From NCBI GenBank assembly GCA_964599235.1, contig CAZRDX010000052.1, positions 1 through 64,000 on the forward strand: DNA of 64,000 bases. The letters run 5' to 3'. Under the pieces are notes generated by a model, which did not search any database, was not told the origin of the DNA, and worked only from the letters and a program-made list of their open reading frames with translations. Position numbers and translations under genes: made by a program. How positions within the stretch are numbered: the first letter of the stretch is position 1; every line of letters begins with the position of its first letter. The DNA is from DRPN01 sp964599235 (GTDB taxonomy: Bacteria > Bacteroidota > Bacteroidia > Bacteroidales > VadinHA17). This document shows, one piece after another, positions 45,162-53,789 of the stretch.

Positions 45162-46226
45162 ATGAGAACGCTGCAATACTTAAGTATCCTCACTCTCCTC
45201 CTGCTGACGGGCTGTCATCCTTCCGCCACGAAGGACACGGCCGGCGCTTTACCGGTACGTGTGGATGTGGACACGGCCGCTCGTCGCGCCGATATCTTCA
45301 TTGGCGGACAACCGTTCACCTCCTTTCTGTACACCGACACGCTGGCGGCCCTCACCAAGCCGGTGCTGTGGCCCGTAATCTCCGCCGCCGGCGATACGCT
45401 CACCAGGGGGTTTCCCCTTCATCCCGTCCCGGGAGAACGTACCGACCATCCTCATCACATCGGCATCTGGTTCACCTACGGCAATGTCAATCACATCGAT
45501 TTCTGGGGCAATTCGCCCGCCATGCCCGACTCTCTCCGGGACCGTCTGGGCTGGATAAGGAACGTGAAGATCCTGGAGGCTGCCGGCGGCGACAGCGTAG
45601 GCACCCTTGTCTACGAAGCTTCCTGGCAGGATTTCCGGGGTCGTCCTATGCTGCAGGAACATACGGTACTGACCTTCAGGGGAGACCGGCACGACCGCTT
45701 CGTGGAGCGCACCACCACCCTCACCGCCCTGGACGATACCATCGTGTTCCATGACACCAAGGAAGGAATGATGGCCATCCGGGTGTCCCATCCCCTGGAA
45801 CTGCCCTCAGACAAACCTTCCACCTTCACCGATGAACACGGGAACGTGACCATCGTGGGGGGAGCCCGGGACACCATCGCCAACGGCGATTATCTCACCA
45901 GCAGGGGGATCACAGGAAAAGATGCCTGGGGCAAAAGGGCCGAATGGGTCTGCCTCCACGGGAAAGTGAATGGCCAGGAAGAAAGCATCACCATTTTCGA
46001 CCATCCGGGCAACCCCGGCCATCCCACCTACTGGCATGCCCGGGGCTACGGTCTTTTCTCGGTCAACCCCCTGGGCCAAAAGACCTTCAGTAAAGGAAAG
46101 GAAGAGCTCAACCTCACCCTCGCCCCCGGCGAGTCGGTCACCTTCCGCTACGGGATGCTCTTCCACAGCGGCCCGGTGAGCAAAGAGATGCTCGACCAGT
46201 ACTATCAACAGTACATCACTCCCTGA
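45162..46226 (+). CDS. DUF6807 (PmoA-like) lipoprotein
   Basis: 354 aa lipoprotein (leader ending in LLLTGC). The body matches DUF6807, often annotated PmoA: FTSFLYTDT, KPVLWPVISAAGDTLTRGFP, DHPHHIGIWFTYGNVNHIDFWG and the late HDTKEGMMAIRV and NPGHPTYWHARGYGLFSVNPLG. The histidine-rich DHPHHIG motif suggests a metal or active site. The family usually neighbours Gfo/Idh/MocA oxidoreductases, as here, but the reaction is not known to me. The PmoA label should not be read as methane oxidation. It is the last gene of the train and a bidirectional terminator follows. Confidence 0.88.
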   Translation: MRTLQYLSILTLLLLTGCHPSATKDTAGALPVRVDVDTAARRADIFIGGQPFTSFLYTDTLAALTKPVLWPVISAAGDTLTRGFPLHPVPGERTDHPHHIGIWFTYGNVNHIDFWGNSPAMPDSLRDRLGWIRNVKILEAAGGDSVGTLVYEASWQDFRGRPMLQEHTVLTFRGDRHDRFVERTTTLTALDDTIVFHDTKEGMMAIRVSHPLELPSDKPSTFTDEHGNVTIVGGARDTIANGDYLTSRGITGKDAWGKRAEWVCLHGKVNGQEESITIFDHPGNPGHPTYWHARGYGLFSVNPLGQKTFSKGKEELNLTLAPGESVTFRYGMLFHSGPVSKEMLDQYYQQYITP

Positions 46227-46242
46227 GCTTTGTCCGCATGCA

Positions 46243-46273
46243 AAAAAAGGGTGTGCACTGCACACCCTTTTTT
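46243..46273. terminator. Bidirectional terminator between the gene train and susD
   Basis: A long hairpin, GGGTGTGC-ACT-GCACACCC extended by A-rich and T-rich arms (about 14 bp, loop ACT), has a six-T tract on the plus strand (46268-46273) and seven A residues on the other side. It serves both the train ending at 46226 and the minus-strand susD ending at 46290. Confidence 0.9.
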
Positions 46274-46289
46274 GTCCCCACATTCTTCA

Positions 46290-47948
46290 TCAGTAGGGCT
46301 GGCCTGTTCCCTGGAGGAGCCAGAACTTCGACCAGGCACTGTTCTTACCATCATCTTCGGAGAAAACGGTTTCCTCGAGCCCTTCGATGGCCGCTTCGCA
46401 ATTGTCACGGTTCAGGTCCAGTTCCTTGACCGAATAGTAGAACCTCAGCGGCAGTGCATCTCTTTTCACTTCTTTTCCCGGTCTGAGGCGGGGATAACCT
46501 GTCCTTCTCCAGTCGAACCATGCTTCGGCCGCTGCGGTCCAGCTGGCGATCCATTTCTGTTCCATGATCTGACCAAGGGTACCGTCGAAGGCGACGGAGG
46601 GCTGGGCTATGTAGGTATCATAATCACCGACAACGCGCCATGCAAGGAACGATTGACGGATACCCTCCTCGTAATGGCTTTGGGCATCCTCACCCGTCCA
46701 CCCTTTGAGCGCCGCCTCAGCAATGATGAAATGCACTTCCGAAGCGCTCAGCATACGCGCCACCAAGAGATCGCCCGAAGCCTGCTTGTACATGGTGGCC
46801 AGATGTGAAGCATGCGGGTTGTAGGAAGCCTGCTCCAGGTTGGGGTTGAGATTGTAAGCCTGGGGCACGATCGACCAGGCCGGCGGCAAGCCGACATAAT
46901 CGGGATCCTCATCCAGCGGATAACCGTACTTCGCCTCGTACTGGGCAGCGATCGAGTCCCCGACATAACGCACTCCGCCTACGATCTCATCACGGAAATG
47001 ATCGGCATAGTCCACCTTCAGCGGAATATCCACCTTCCTGGCCCAGACATGTAGACGGGGATCATTGAAATATTCCATCGTATCCACCAGGGTGGCACAC
47101 ATCTTCAACCGCATATAGGCTCCTTGCTTCTCCTGGTTGAAGACGGTATTGGAAGGCCAGGAGTCGGAAGCATTGGTACCCGGGAAACGCAGGTTGGCCT
47201 CTTCCGAAGCTCGCAGGATCAAAGGATAATCGTCGGGATGATCGACGATACGTTCAATCCCTTCACGGGCATACTCCGGCTCTTTATAGGAGAGCCTCAT
47301 GTAATAACGCAAAGCCAGCGAATTGGCAAACTTGCGCCACTTACTCACGTTCCCTTCGTAGAGAACATCCTGGACGGCATCGATACCTTCCTGGGGGTTT
47401 CTGGCCAACAAGGCATTGGCCGTATCGAGGTCGGTCAGGATGCCGTGGTAGATATCCTGCTGGGCATCATAGGGAGGACGGATGTATTCTTCCTCTCCAT
47501 TCTCTCCTTTCAGGGCCTTGGTATAAGGCGCATCGCCCCACAGGTCGGCGATCATGCCGAAGACATAGGCCCGGATGATCAGGGCCACGGCGCGGTGAAA
47601 ATCAAGATGCATCTCCTCGGCCTTTTCCAGCATCGCCTGTGTATTGCGAAGCAGATCGTAATATCCCCCCCAGTCGCTGCTGCTGGGGTTCCAGTCATAG
47701 CTGTTGTGCGAGCCGGACCAGCCATCTTTCTGGGTGTGTTGCATCACTCCCGCCAGATCACCAAAACCAAGACGAACCACCCCCTGGCCTGTGCCGGCAA
47801 TGACGGTGCTCATCAAAAGATTGGGATGCGCAATGGCCGGATCCACCCCGTTGGGGTTCACATTCAGCTCATCCAAGTCCTTGCACGAAAAGACCGAAAA
47901 AGAAAAGAGGATGAGCAAAAGGATGATCCTGGATCTGTATGTGTACAT
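46290..47948 (-). CDS. SusD/RagB-family outer-membrane glycan-binding lipoprotein
   Basis: 552 aa. The leader ends in FSVFSC, a lipoprotein signal (Cys22). The mature start DLDELNVNPNGVDPA and the following PNLLMSTVIAGTGQ place it in the SusD-like group 2. SusD proteins form a surface lid on the SusC barrel and bind the glycan. A C-terminal SWTAAAEAWFDWRRTGYPRL motif is typical of the family. Encoded directly after SusC (20-bp gap) on the minus strand, it converges with the enzyme train and shares its terminator. The target glycan cannot be named. Confidence 0.95.
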   Translation of the reverse strand: MYTYRSRIILLLILFSFSVFSCKDLDELNVNPNGVDPAIAHPNLLMSTVIAGTGQGVVRLGFGDLAGVMQHTQKDGWSGSHNSYDWNPSSSDWGGYYDLLRNTQAMLEKAEEMHLDFHRAVALIIRAYVFGMIADLWGDAPYTKALKGENGEEEYIRPPYDAQQDIYHGILTDLDTANALLARNPQEGIDAVQDVLYEGNVSKWRKFANSLALRYYMRLSYKEPEYAREGIERIVDHPDDYPLILRASEEANLRFPGTNASDSWPSNTVFNQEKQGAYMRLKMCATLVDTMEYFNDPRLHVWARKVDIPLKVDYADHFRDEIVGGVRYVGDSIAAQYEAKYGYPLDEDPDYVGLPPAWSIVPQAYNLNPNLEQASYNPHASHLATMYKQASGDLLVARMLSASEVHFIIAEAALKGWTGEDAQSHYEEGIRQSFLAWRVVGDYDTYIAQPSVAFDGTLGQIMEQKWIASWTAAAEAWFDWRRTGYPRLRPGKEVKRDALPLRFYYSVKELDLNRDNCEAAIEGLEETVFSEDDGKNSAWSKFWLLQGTGQPY

Positions 47949-47968
47949 GGCTCTCAGATTTTCAGTGA

Positions 47969-50900
47969 TTAGAAAGTAAGATTGATCTTGAAACCTACGG
48001 GGATCACCCAGGGTTCCACATTGTACCTTTCGATACCCTGCTTGAAGCCCGAGGCCTCGGCCTGGAAGGCCCGCTCAGGATCGATGCCGATCTTGGCTTT
48101 GGTCCAGATCATGATGTTCCGGCTGTACAAGGAAACAAGCAGGTCCTGCATGCGCAGTTTTTTCACAAAGTTCCCGGGCAAATGGTAACTGAGGGTGATC
48201 TCCCTGAGCTTCACAAAGTCGGCATCGAAAGTGGAGGGGGTCATGAAATCCCAGGGGTAGCTGACCACCCAGGGGGTATATGGGATGGGATTGTTCTCTC
48301 CCAGATTCTCGGAATAGCTGCCGTCGGCGTTCTTCACCACGCCCGGCACGAAGATACCGTCGTACACCGTGTAGCCGCTCCAGCTTTCGGGGAAACCGCC
48401 ATACTCGGGAGTAGGCCCGCCCACCACATGGAAACCGTTCTTGATCCATTCGTCCTCGTGGGCCACCAGCCAGTCGCGCAGTTCCTTGCCGCTACGTCCT
48501 CCGGGGTTGATGGCCCGGCGCAACCAGTCTTCCGAGTTGGCATCCTCAGCCATGTAACGGTAGGTCTGTGAAACGAACTGTCCGCCATGCCGCCAGTCGA
48601 ACGTGGCACTCAGGACGAAACCTTTGTACGAGAGGGTGGTCTGTGCCCCGAAGAGGAAATCGGGATTGTAGTTACCGATCTTGTTGCGGGCATCGGCCAC
48701 CTTGATCTCCTGCCATTCGTAATCACTCCCTCCGATAATGGGATAGCCGTAATAAGGCGAATTGGGATCCGTGACACGGAGGATCTCGGCATCGTACAGG
48801 TCGCCGATATCATCCCCTTCGTACACCCAGGCTCCTCCTTTGGCATCGCTCCAGAACTTGATCAGGTCGACTCCCGGAGCGATACGGGTAAGACGGGTCC
48901 TGTTGCGTGAGAAATTGACCGACACATCCCACACCAGGTCTCCCCGTCGGAGGGGTACCCCCCCGACCATGAACTCCCACCCGCGGCTCTCGATGAGGCC
49001 GGCGTTGACATTCACACTACTGAAACCAGAAGAGGTGGCAATGGGGATGTTACGGATGATCTGGTTCCGGTTGTCGATGTTGTAATAGGTTCCGTCAAAA
49101 TGGACCCTGTCGTTGAAAAGACGCACCTCGGCACCCACCTCCCACGAGGTGGCTTCCTCAGGCTTGAGGTTGGGTGTGAGGATGGTCCCCGGCTTGGCCA
49201 GACGGGTGGCCTCGCCCCACTGGCCGATATCGGAGTAGGTGGGATAGAGCTGGTAGGGAGGTGCGTCGTTCCCTACCTTGGCCCAGCCGGCACGCAGCTT
49301 GAGCAGATCGACCTGATCGCCCAGACTGAGCATTTTGTCCAGCAACATGCTGAGAGAGACGGAAGGATAGAAATACGACCGGCTCTCGGGAGGCAGGGTG
49401 CTCGACCAGTCGTTGCGGGCCGTCAGGTCGAGGTAGAGCATGCCGTTGTATGAGAGGTTGGCTGTTCCGTACAGGCTGTAGATGGCCTTCTGGCTGAGTG
49501 AGCTCCAATAGTTGAGCGAACCGCTCTTGATGTTCCGCACATTGTACACATTGGGCACTACCAGCCCGGCTCCCGGCTTGGAAGCATTGCCCGCCGTGGT
49601 GCTCTCCTGATAGAGGGCGTTCCCCCCTGCCGAGATCACCACCCCGAACTTGCCCACCTCTTTGTCGAACGTGGCCAGAAAATCAGCATTCCGCTCATAC
49701 CGCTGCAGGTTGATGATGCCGTATGCTCCGTTGTTGGGCTCCTTGGTGTAGCTGGGCGGGATCTTCGTCTCTCGCCTCTCCCCGTAACGGTCGATGGAAT
49801 ATCTTCCCCGCAGGCTCAGCGAAGGCAATACCTGCCAGGTGAGCGACATGTTGCCGAAGATACGGTTGCGGTTGAACATGTTGTCCACCTCATAGGCCAG
49901 GAAATAAGGGTTGTTGTACAGCCCGTTGGAGGGGGTGCGTTGCTGTAATCCCTCCTGGCCGGGCTCCCAGTAGTCGCGCAGCAGCTTAATGGGAATGTTC
50001 AGCGGCACCTTGTATGCCCACTCCAGCGGGTTGGTCCCCCGGTTGGAAGAAGGGCGGTTGTTCGACCAGGTGTTCGCAATACTGACGTTCATCGAAAAGG
50101 TGAGATCTTTCGTGGCATGGATGTCCGATCCGACGGTCAGGTTGTTACGGTGCAGATCCGACCCCGGCACGATACCGCGGTTGGTCATGTTGGTCAACGA
50201 GATGCGGTAGTTGGCATTGTCGGTCCGGTTCATGATCGACGCTCCGTTGGTGGAGGTGATGCCGGTCTGTACAAAATCCGCCACATTGTCGGGATACGAC
50301 ACGAGGGGGATGGGCACCTTGTTGCCGTTGGCATCCAGGGGGCTGTGCCACTGAATGGCAAAGTAGCCCTTGTCACACTCCGGACCGGCACCGGCCGCCT
50401 GTGCCGGATCGACCACCAGGGTGCCGCCCACAATATCGGGAGTGAAAGGAAAATATCCCGAGGAGAAATGTTTCTGGGTATCAAAGTACTTGTACGGCAT
50501 GTCAAACACCGTGTTGGTGCTGAGGGTGACGGTGACCCCCTTGCTTTTCTTTCCTTTTTTGGTGGTGATGAGCACCACGCCGTTACCGGCCCGCGAACCA
50601 TAGAGGGCTGCCGCACTGGGCCCTTTCAGGATGGTCACACTCTCGATGTCGTCGGGGTTGAGGTCGGAAATGGCATTCCCGTAGTCGACGATGTTGCGCT
50701 CACCGATCTGGCTGGTGTTGTTCAGTCCGTTGATCATCGGCACGCCGTCGACGACGAAGAGGGGCTGGTTGTCACTGCTGAGCGAAGTGGCACCACGGAT
50801 CACCATGCTCACCGACGAGCCTGTCCCTCCGGTGGAATTGACCGTCACACCGGCCACCTTGCCTGCCAGCGAATTGACCACGTTCTCCTGCACCACCTTG

Positions 50901-51355
50901 TTCAGCTCTTCACCATCCACCTTACCCACAGCAAAGCCCAGCGATTTCTCCTGGCGTGTGATGCCCAGGGCGGTGACCACCACCTCATCAAGGTTCTTCA
51001 CGCTCTCTTTCATCACCACATCGATGACACGCCGGTCACCCACACGCTCTTCATGCGTCTCGTAACCCACAAAAGAAAAGACCAGGACGGCATCAGCTCC
51101 CGGCACACGGATGGCATAATGGCCGTCCCCCCCGGTGATCGTCCCGCTGCTGGTACCCTTGATCAGCACCGTCACACCAGGCAGCGACTGGCCATCCTCG
51201 GAAGTCACCGTGCCGGTCACCTCAAAACCCCGCTGAATGAACCGGACAGTACCCTCCCCCGCCCAAACGGCCATACCGAACCACTGGACTAGCAAGAAAA
51301 GTACCGCCGCCATCCGCAGGACTTTCCGGTTAGAGAAAATGAATCCCTGTTCCAT
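47969..51355 (-). CDS. SusC/RagA-family TonB-dependent outer-membrane transporter
   Basis: 1128 aa from ATG 51355; an upstream in-frame TTG (51388) gives an unneeded 11-residue extension. A signal peptide (about 1-33) leads to a carboxypeptidase-regulatory-like beta-sandwich (EVTGTVTSEDGQSLPGVTVL to FSFVGYETHEE). A TonB-box-type segment VKNLDEVVVTALG precedes the plug domain with GATSLSSDNQPLFVVDGV, then a 22-strand barrel ending in GFKINLTF. There is no N-terminal STN signalling domain, so it does not signal to an anti-sigma factor, and none is encoded nearby. It imports oligosaccharides with SusD. Confidence 0.96.
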   Translation of the reverse strand: MEQGFIFSNRKVLRMAAVLFLLVQWFGMAVWAGEGTVRFIQRGFEVTGTVTSEDGQSLPGVTVLIKGTSSGTITGGDGHYAIRVPGADAVLVFSFVGYETHEERVGDRRVIDVVMKESVKNLDEVVVTALGITRQEKSLGFAVGKVDGEELNKVVQENVVNSLAGKVAGVTVNSTGGTGSSVSMVIRGATSLSSDNQPLFVVDGVPMINGLNNTSQIGERNIVDYGNAISDLNPDDIESVTILKGPSAAALYGSRAGNGVVLITTKKGKKSKGVTVTLSTNTVFDMPYKYFDTQKHFSSGYFPFTPDIVGGTLVVDPAQAAGAGPECDKGYFAIQWHSPLDANGNKVPIPLVSYPDNVADFVQTGITSTNGASIMNRTDNANYRISLTNMTNRGIVPGSDLHRNNLTVGSDIHATKDLTFSMNVSIANTWSNNRPSSNRGTNPLEWAYKVPLNIPIKLLRDYWEPGQEGLQQRTPSNGLYNNPYFLAYEVDNMFNRNRIFGNMSLTWQVLPSLSLRGRYSIDRYGERRETKIPPSYTKEPNNGAYGIINLQRYERNADFLATFDKEVGKFGVVISAGGNALYQESTTAGNASKPGAGLVVPNVYNVRNIKSGSLNYWSSLSQKAIYSLYGTANLSYNGMLYLDLTARNDWSSTLPPESRSYFYPSVSLSMLLDKMLSLGDQVDLLKLRAGWAKVGNDAPPYQLYPTYSDIGQWGEATRLAKPGTILTPNLKPEEATSWEVGAEVRLFNDRVHFDGTYYNIDNRNQIIRNIPIATSSGFSSVNVNAGLIESRGWEFMVGGVPLRRGDLVWDVSVNFSRNRTRLTRIAPGVDLIKFWSDAKGGAWVYEGDDIGDLYDAEILRVTDPNSPYYGYPIIGGSDYEWQEIKVADARNKIGNYNPDFLFGAQTTLSYKGFVLSATFDWRHGGQFVSQTYRYMAEDANSEDWLRRAINPGGRSGKELRDWLVAHEDEWIKNGFHVVGGPTPEYGGFPESWSGYTVYDGIFVPGVVKNADGSYSENLGENNPIPYTPWVVSYPWDFMTPSTFDADFVKLREITLSYHLPGNFVKKLRMQDLLVSLYSRNIMIWTKAKIGIDPERAFQAEASGFKQGIERYNVEPWVIPVGFKINLTF

Positions 51356-51623
51356 AACAAAAGCAGTTAGTTTAGGTTTCAATGTCAATACGGGTAAAAT
51401 ACGTTCAGGGTCGTTTCAAAGAACTTCTTCTTTGGTTAAAAATAAGAATTTTTGGAAAGAACATCTTCCCATATTCACATTCTTTTGACTTTTTCACTGA
51501 AAAACAAGAAATTCTCCAATCAAGAAGGTGAAAATACCATAAAGATCAGTCAAATTACCATAGATAAAAAGCGGTTATTTTACGTCTGAATAATAGTGTC
51601 ATAACTTCTAAAAAGAAAATACG
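51356..51623. other. Divergent AT-rich control region between susC and the C45 hydrolase gene
   Basis: 268 bp between divergent starts, far richer in A and T than the flanking genes. It must contain the susC promoter and the promoter of the plus-strand group starting at 51624. Single-box resemblances to TAnnTTTG occur (for example TATTTTTA read on the minus strand near 51447) but none has a matching -33 element. No inverted repeats that would suggest an invertible promoter were found. Confidence 0.5.
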
Positions 51624-52823
51624 ATGAATTTTTCCAGAAGAAATGCTCATTCCGGCAGGGTGCTCATGCTGGCCCTGTTCTTTTCTGTTTTCTCTTTCCT
51701 GATCTCCTGTCATTCCGGCCCTACGGGACAGGAGAGTAAAAAGTCGTTCACCGGATATCTCACGACGGCCGGTGACAGCACCGACCGTTTCCAGGTAGCG
51801 GTGGTAAAAGGCACGCCTTATGAGATGGGGCAACAGCTGGGCACGATGCTGAAGGATGAGATCACCGTCTGTCTGAACACTTTTCTGGCCGCTGCCCGTC
51901 AGGAGTCGCCCGAGGCTTTTGGTAATGAAGCTCTTGACAAGGCCTGGGAGGTGAATTCCCCCTTTATTGACGAACGGGTGAAAGAAGAGATGAAAGGGCT
52001 GGCCGATGCGACGGGTCTCGATCTTCAGGATATCCGGCGTGCCCACATGGTTCCTGTGGTAGGTACCTACTCCTGCAGCGGGGTGGTGGTATGGGGTCCT
52101 GCCACGGCCACGGGCCATACTTATCAGATACGCAACCTCGATTTCTCCAAGGATGCCGGCCTGCAGGACCATCCTTTGGTGGTGGTCTACGTCCCCGACA
52201 GCGGCGCCGTACAGGTAAACGTCTCCTTCGCCGGATACATCGCCTCGCACACCGGCATGAACGCCCGTCATCTGGTCTTTGGCGAGATCGGCGAGTCTCC
52301 CGCCTCGGAATATCCTTACGATCTGCACGGAGCCCATTTCAGCTTCCTTTTCCGCAAGATGATGTACGATGCCACCTCGCTGGACGACATCATCCGCACC
52401 ATCAGGACCACCCCGCTCATCAAGCGTTATTTCCTCTTTTTCAGCGATGGCCGCGAAGCTTCCCAGGGTGGCGTGAAGGTGCTGGTCTCCACTCCCGACT
52501 CGGTCAAGTACCACATCTGGCGTGACAACGATCCCGACGACATCGATGCACCCAACGTCCTGCCCAACGTGGTGTACAACACCATGAACAACCCCGTGGC
52601 CTTCAAGATGCTCAAGGAATATTACGGCCGGTTCGATGCCGACAAGATGATCGAGCTCTCACGTGCGGTGGCCGACGAGGACGGCAACCTGATGAACGTC
52701 GTGTACGACGCTACCACCATGGAGATGTGGATAGCTTACGCCAACGGTCAGGAAGATGCCTCCCGGCAGGGATATGTCCGTCTTTCCCTGGACGAGCTGC
52801 TGGAACAGGCCGGTCTGAAATAG
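51624..52823 (+). CDS. C45-family autoproteolytic acyltransferase/hydrolase lipoprotein
   Basis: 399 aa. The leader ends in LISC, a lipoprotein signal. The body matches the C45/acyl-coenzyme A:6-aminopenicillanic-acid acyltransferase family of Ntn hydrolases: PYEMGQQLGTMLKDEI, then GTYSCSGVVVWGPATATGHTYQIRNLDF. Cys151 is the expected site of self-cleavage and becomes the N-terminal nucleophile. The following N and D in RNLDF and GMNARHLVFGEIG are typical. Members hydrolyse amide or acyl bonds, including N-acyl groups and phospholipids. In a glycan locus it might deacylate a conjugate. It opens a five-gene plus-strand group whose genes are 15-38 bp apart, apart from a 96-bp gap before the last. 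Confidence 0.87.
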   Translation: MNFSRRNAHSGRVLMLALFFSVFSFLISCHSGPTGQESKKSFTGYLTTAGDSTDRFQVAVVKGTPYEMGQQLGTMLKDEITVCLNTFLAAARQESPEAFGNEALDKAWEVNSPFIDERVKEEMKGLADATGLDLQDIRRAHMVPVVGTYSCSGVVVWGPATATGHTYQIRNLDFSKDAGLQDHPLVVVYVPDSGAVQVNVSFAGYIASHTGMNARHLVFGEIGESPASEYPYDLHGAHFSFLFRKMMYDATSLDDIIRTIRTTPLIKRYFLFFSDGREASQGGVKVLVSTPDSVKYHIWRDNDPDDIDAPNVLPNVVYNTMNNPVAFKMLKEYYGRFDADKMIELSRAVADEDGNLMNVVYDATTMEMWIAYANGQEDASRQGYVRLSLDELLEQAGLK

Positions 52824-52838
52824 GACTCTCTCCCTCCG

Positions 52839-53762
52839 ATGAAAAAGAGACTTTTCCCCCTTTTATGTCTGGTGGTGACAGGTTTCCTTCTGTACCGGCT
52901 GTGGGCCGGTCCGGAGGAGACGACCCTGCCTGTCAGTGAATATTATGCTTACGACCGTCAGATGCCGCTCGATGATTCTGTGCGGCCCGTCACCGACACC
53001 ACCGCATACGATCTTTATTATGTCACCTACCGCAGTGTCCACGACCGGCAGGTCACTGCCCTGCTTTCCGTTCCCGTGGGGAGGGAGCGGCCTCTCCCTG
53101 TGGTGCTTCTGCTCCATGGCCTGGGCGACCGCAAGACGGTCGATTATGTGGAGGCGGGCAACCGCTACTTCCTCGATGCCGGTTATGCGGTGATGCGCAT
53201 CGACATCTGCTGCCACGGCGACAGGAAGACGCAGGAGTGGGAGTTCGACCTCACCGGCCCGAACCGCTACCGCACCCGCGAGATGATGTCCCAGACCGTT
53301 TTCGATCTTCGGCGGGCCCTGGACTTCCTGGCCACACGCCCCGAGGTGGACACTTCCCGCATCGGCTTCTTCGGCATCAGCCTCGGCGGCATCATCGGCA
53401 CCATCTTCTGCGGCGTAGACGACCGGGTCAGGGTGCCGGTGATCGTGCTGGCCGGCGGCCGGATGAACCTGATGTTCGGCAAGAAAGCCCTCTCGAAGGA
53501 GACCCGCAACTATCTCAGCATCATCGACCCTATCAACTTCGTGCAGATGATCTCCCCCCGTCCCCTGCTGATGATCAACGCCGAACACGACGACATCGTC
53601 CCCCCCATCACCAGCCGTCTGCTTTACCGCAAGGCACGCAAGCCCAAAAGGATCATCTGGTACGATGCCCGTCATCATACCCTGCCCATCAACAAGGCCT
53701 ATCCGGCGGCGATTAGCTGGTTCGAGACCTGGATGCCCCCCGACACGAAGCAGGGGAACTGA
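52839..53762 (+). CDS. Alpha/beta hydrolase, probable esterase
   Basis: 307 aa. A single N-terminal hydrophobic helix (about 5-22) is a membrane anchor or signal. The alpha/beta-hydrolase fold is shown by LPVVLLLHGLGDRKTVDY (oxyanion region), the nucleophile elbow GISLGG with Ser181, DDIVPP as the acid region and ARHHTLP with the catalytic His. The closest overall resemblance is to the dienelactone hydrolase and acetyl-xylan-esterase groups. Removal of an acyl or acetyl ester from the glycan is likely. The 15-bp gap upstream and 27-bp gap downstream indicate co-transcription with the C45 hydrolase and GH31 genes. Confidence 0.87.
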   Translation: MKKRLFPLLCLVVTGFLLYRLWAGPEETTLPVSEYYAYDRQMPLDDSVRPVTDTTAYDLYYVTYRSVHDRQVTALLSVPVGRERPLPVVLLLHGLGDRKTVDYVEAGNRYFLDAGYAVMRIDICCHGDRKTQEWEFDLTGPNRYRTREMMSQTVFDLRRALDFLATRPEVDTSRIGFFGISLGGIIGTIFCGVDDRVRVPVIVLAGGRMNLMFGKKALSKETRNYLSIIDPINFVQMISPRPLLMINAEHDDIVPPITSRLLYRKARKPKRIIWYDARHHTLPINKAYPAAISWFETWMPPDTKQGN

Positions 53763-53789
53763 AACCTCCACCTCCTTTTCCTCTCATCC

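Noticed and set aside
45162..46226. PmoA (methane monooxygenase-related) function
   Set aside because: The label is inherited from database naming of DUF6807; no methane-oxidation genes are present and the context is sugar oxidation.
51356..51623. Invertible promoter upstream of susC, as used for phase variation in some Bacteroidales
   Set aside because: No inverted repeats flank the region and no invertase gene is in the window.
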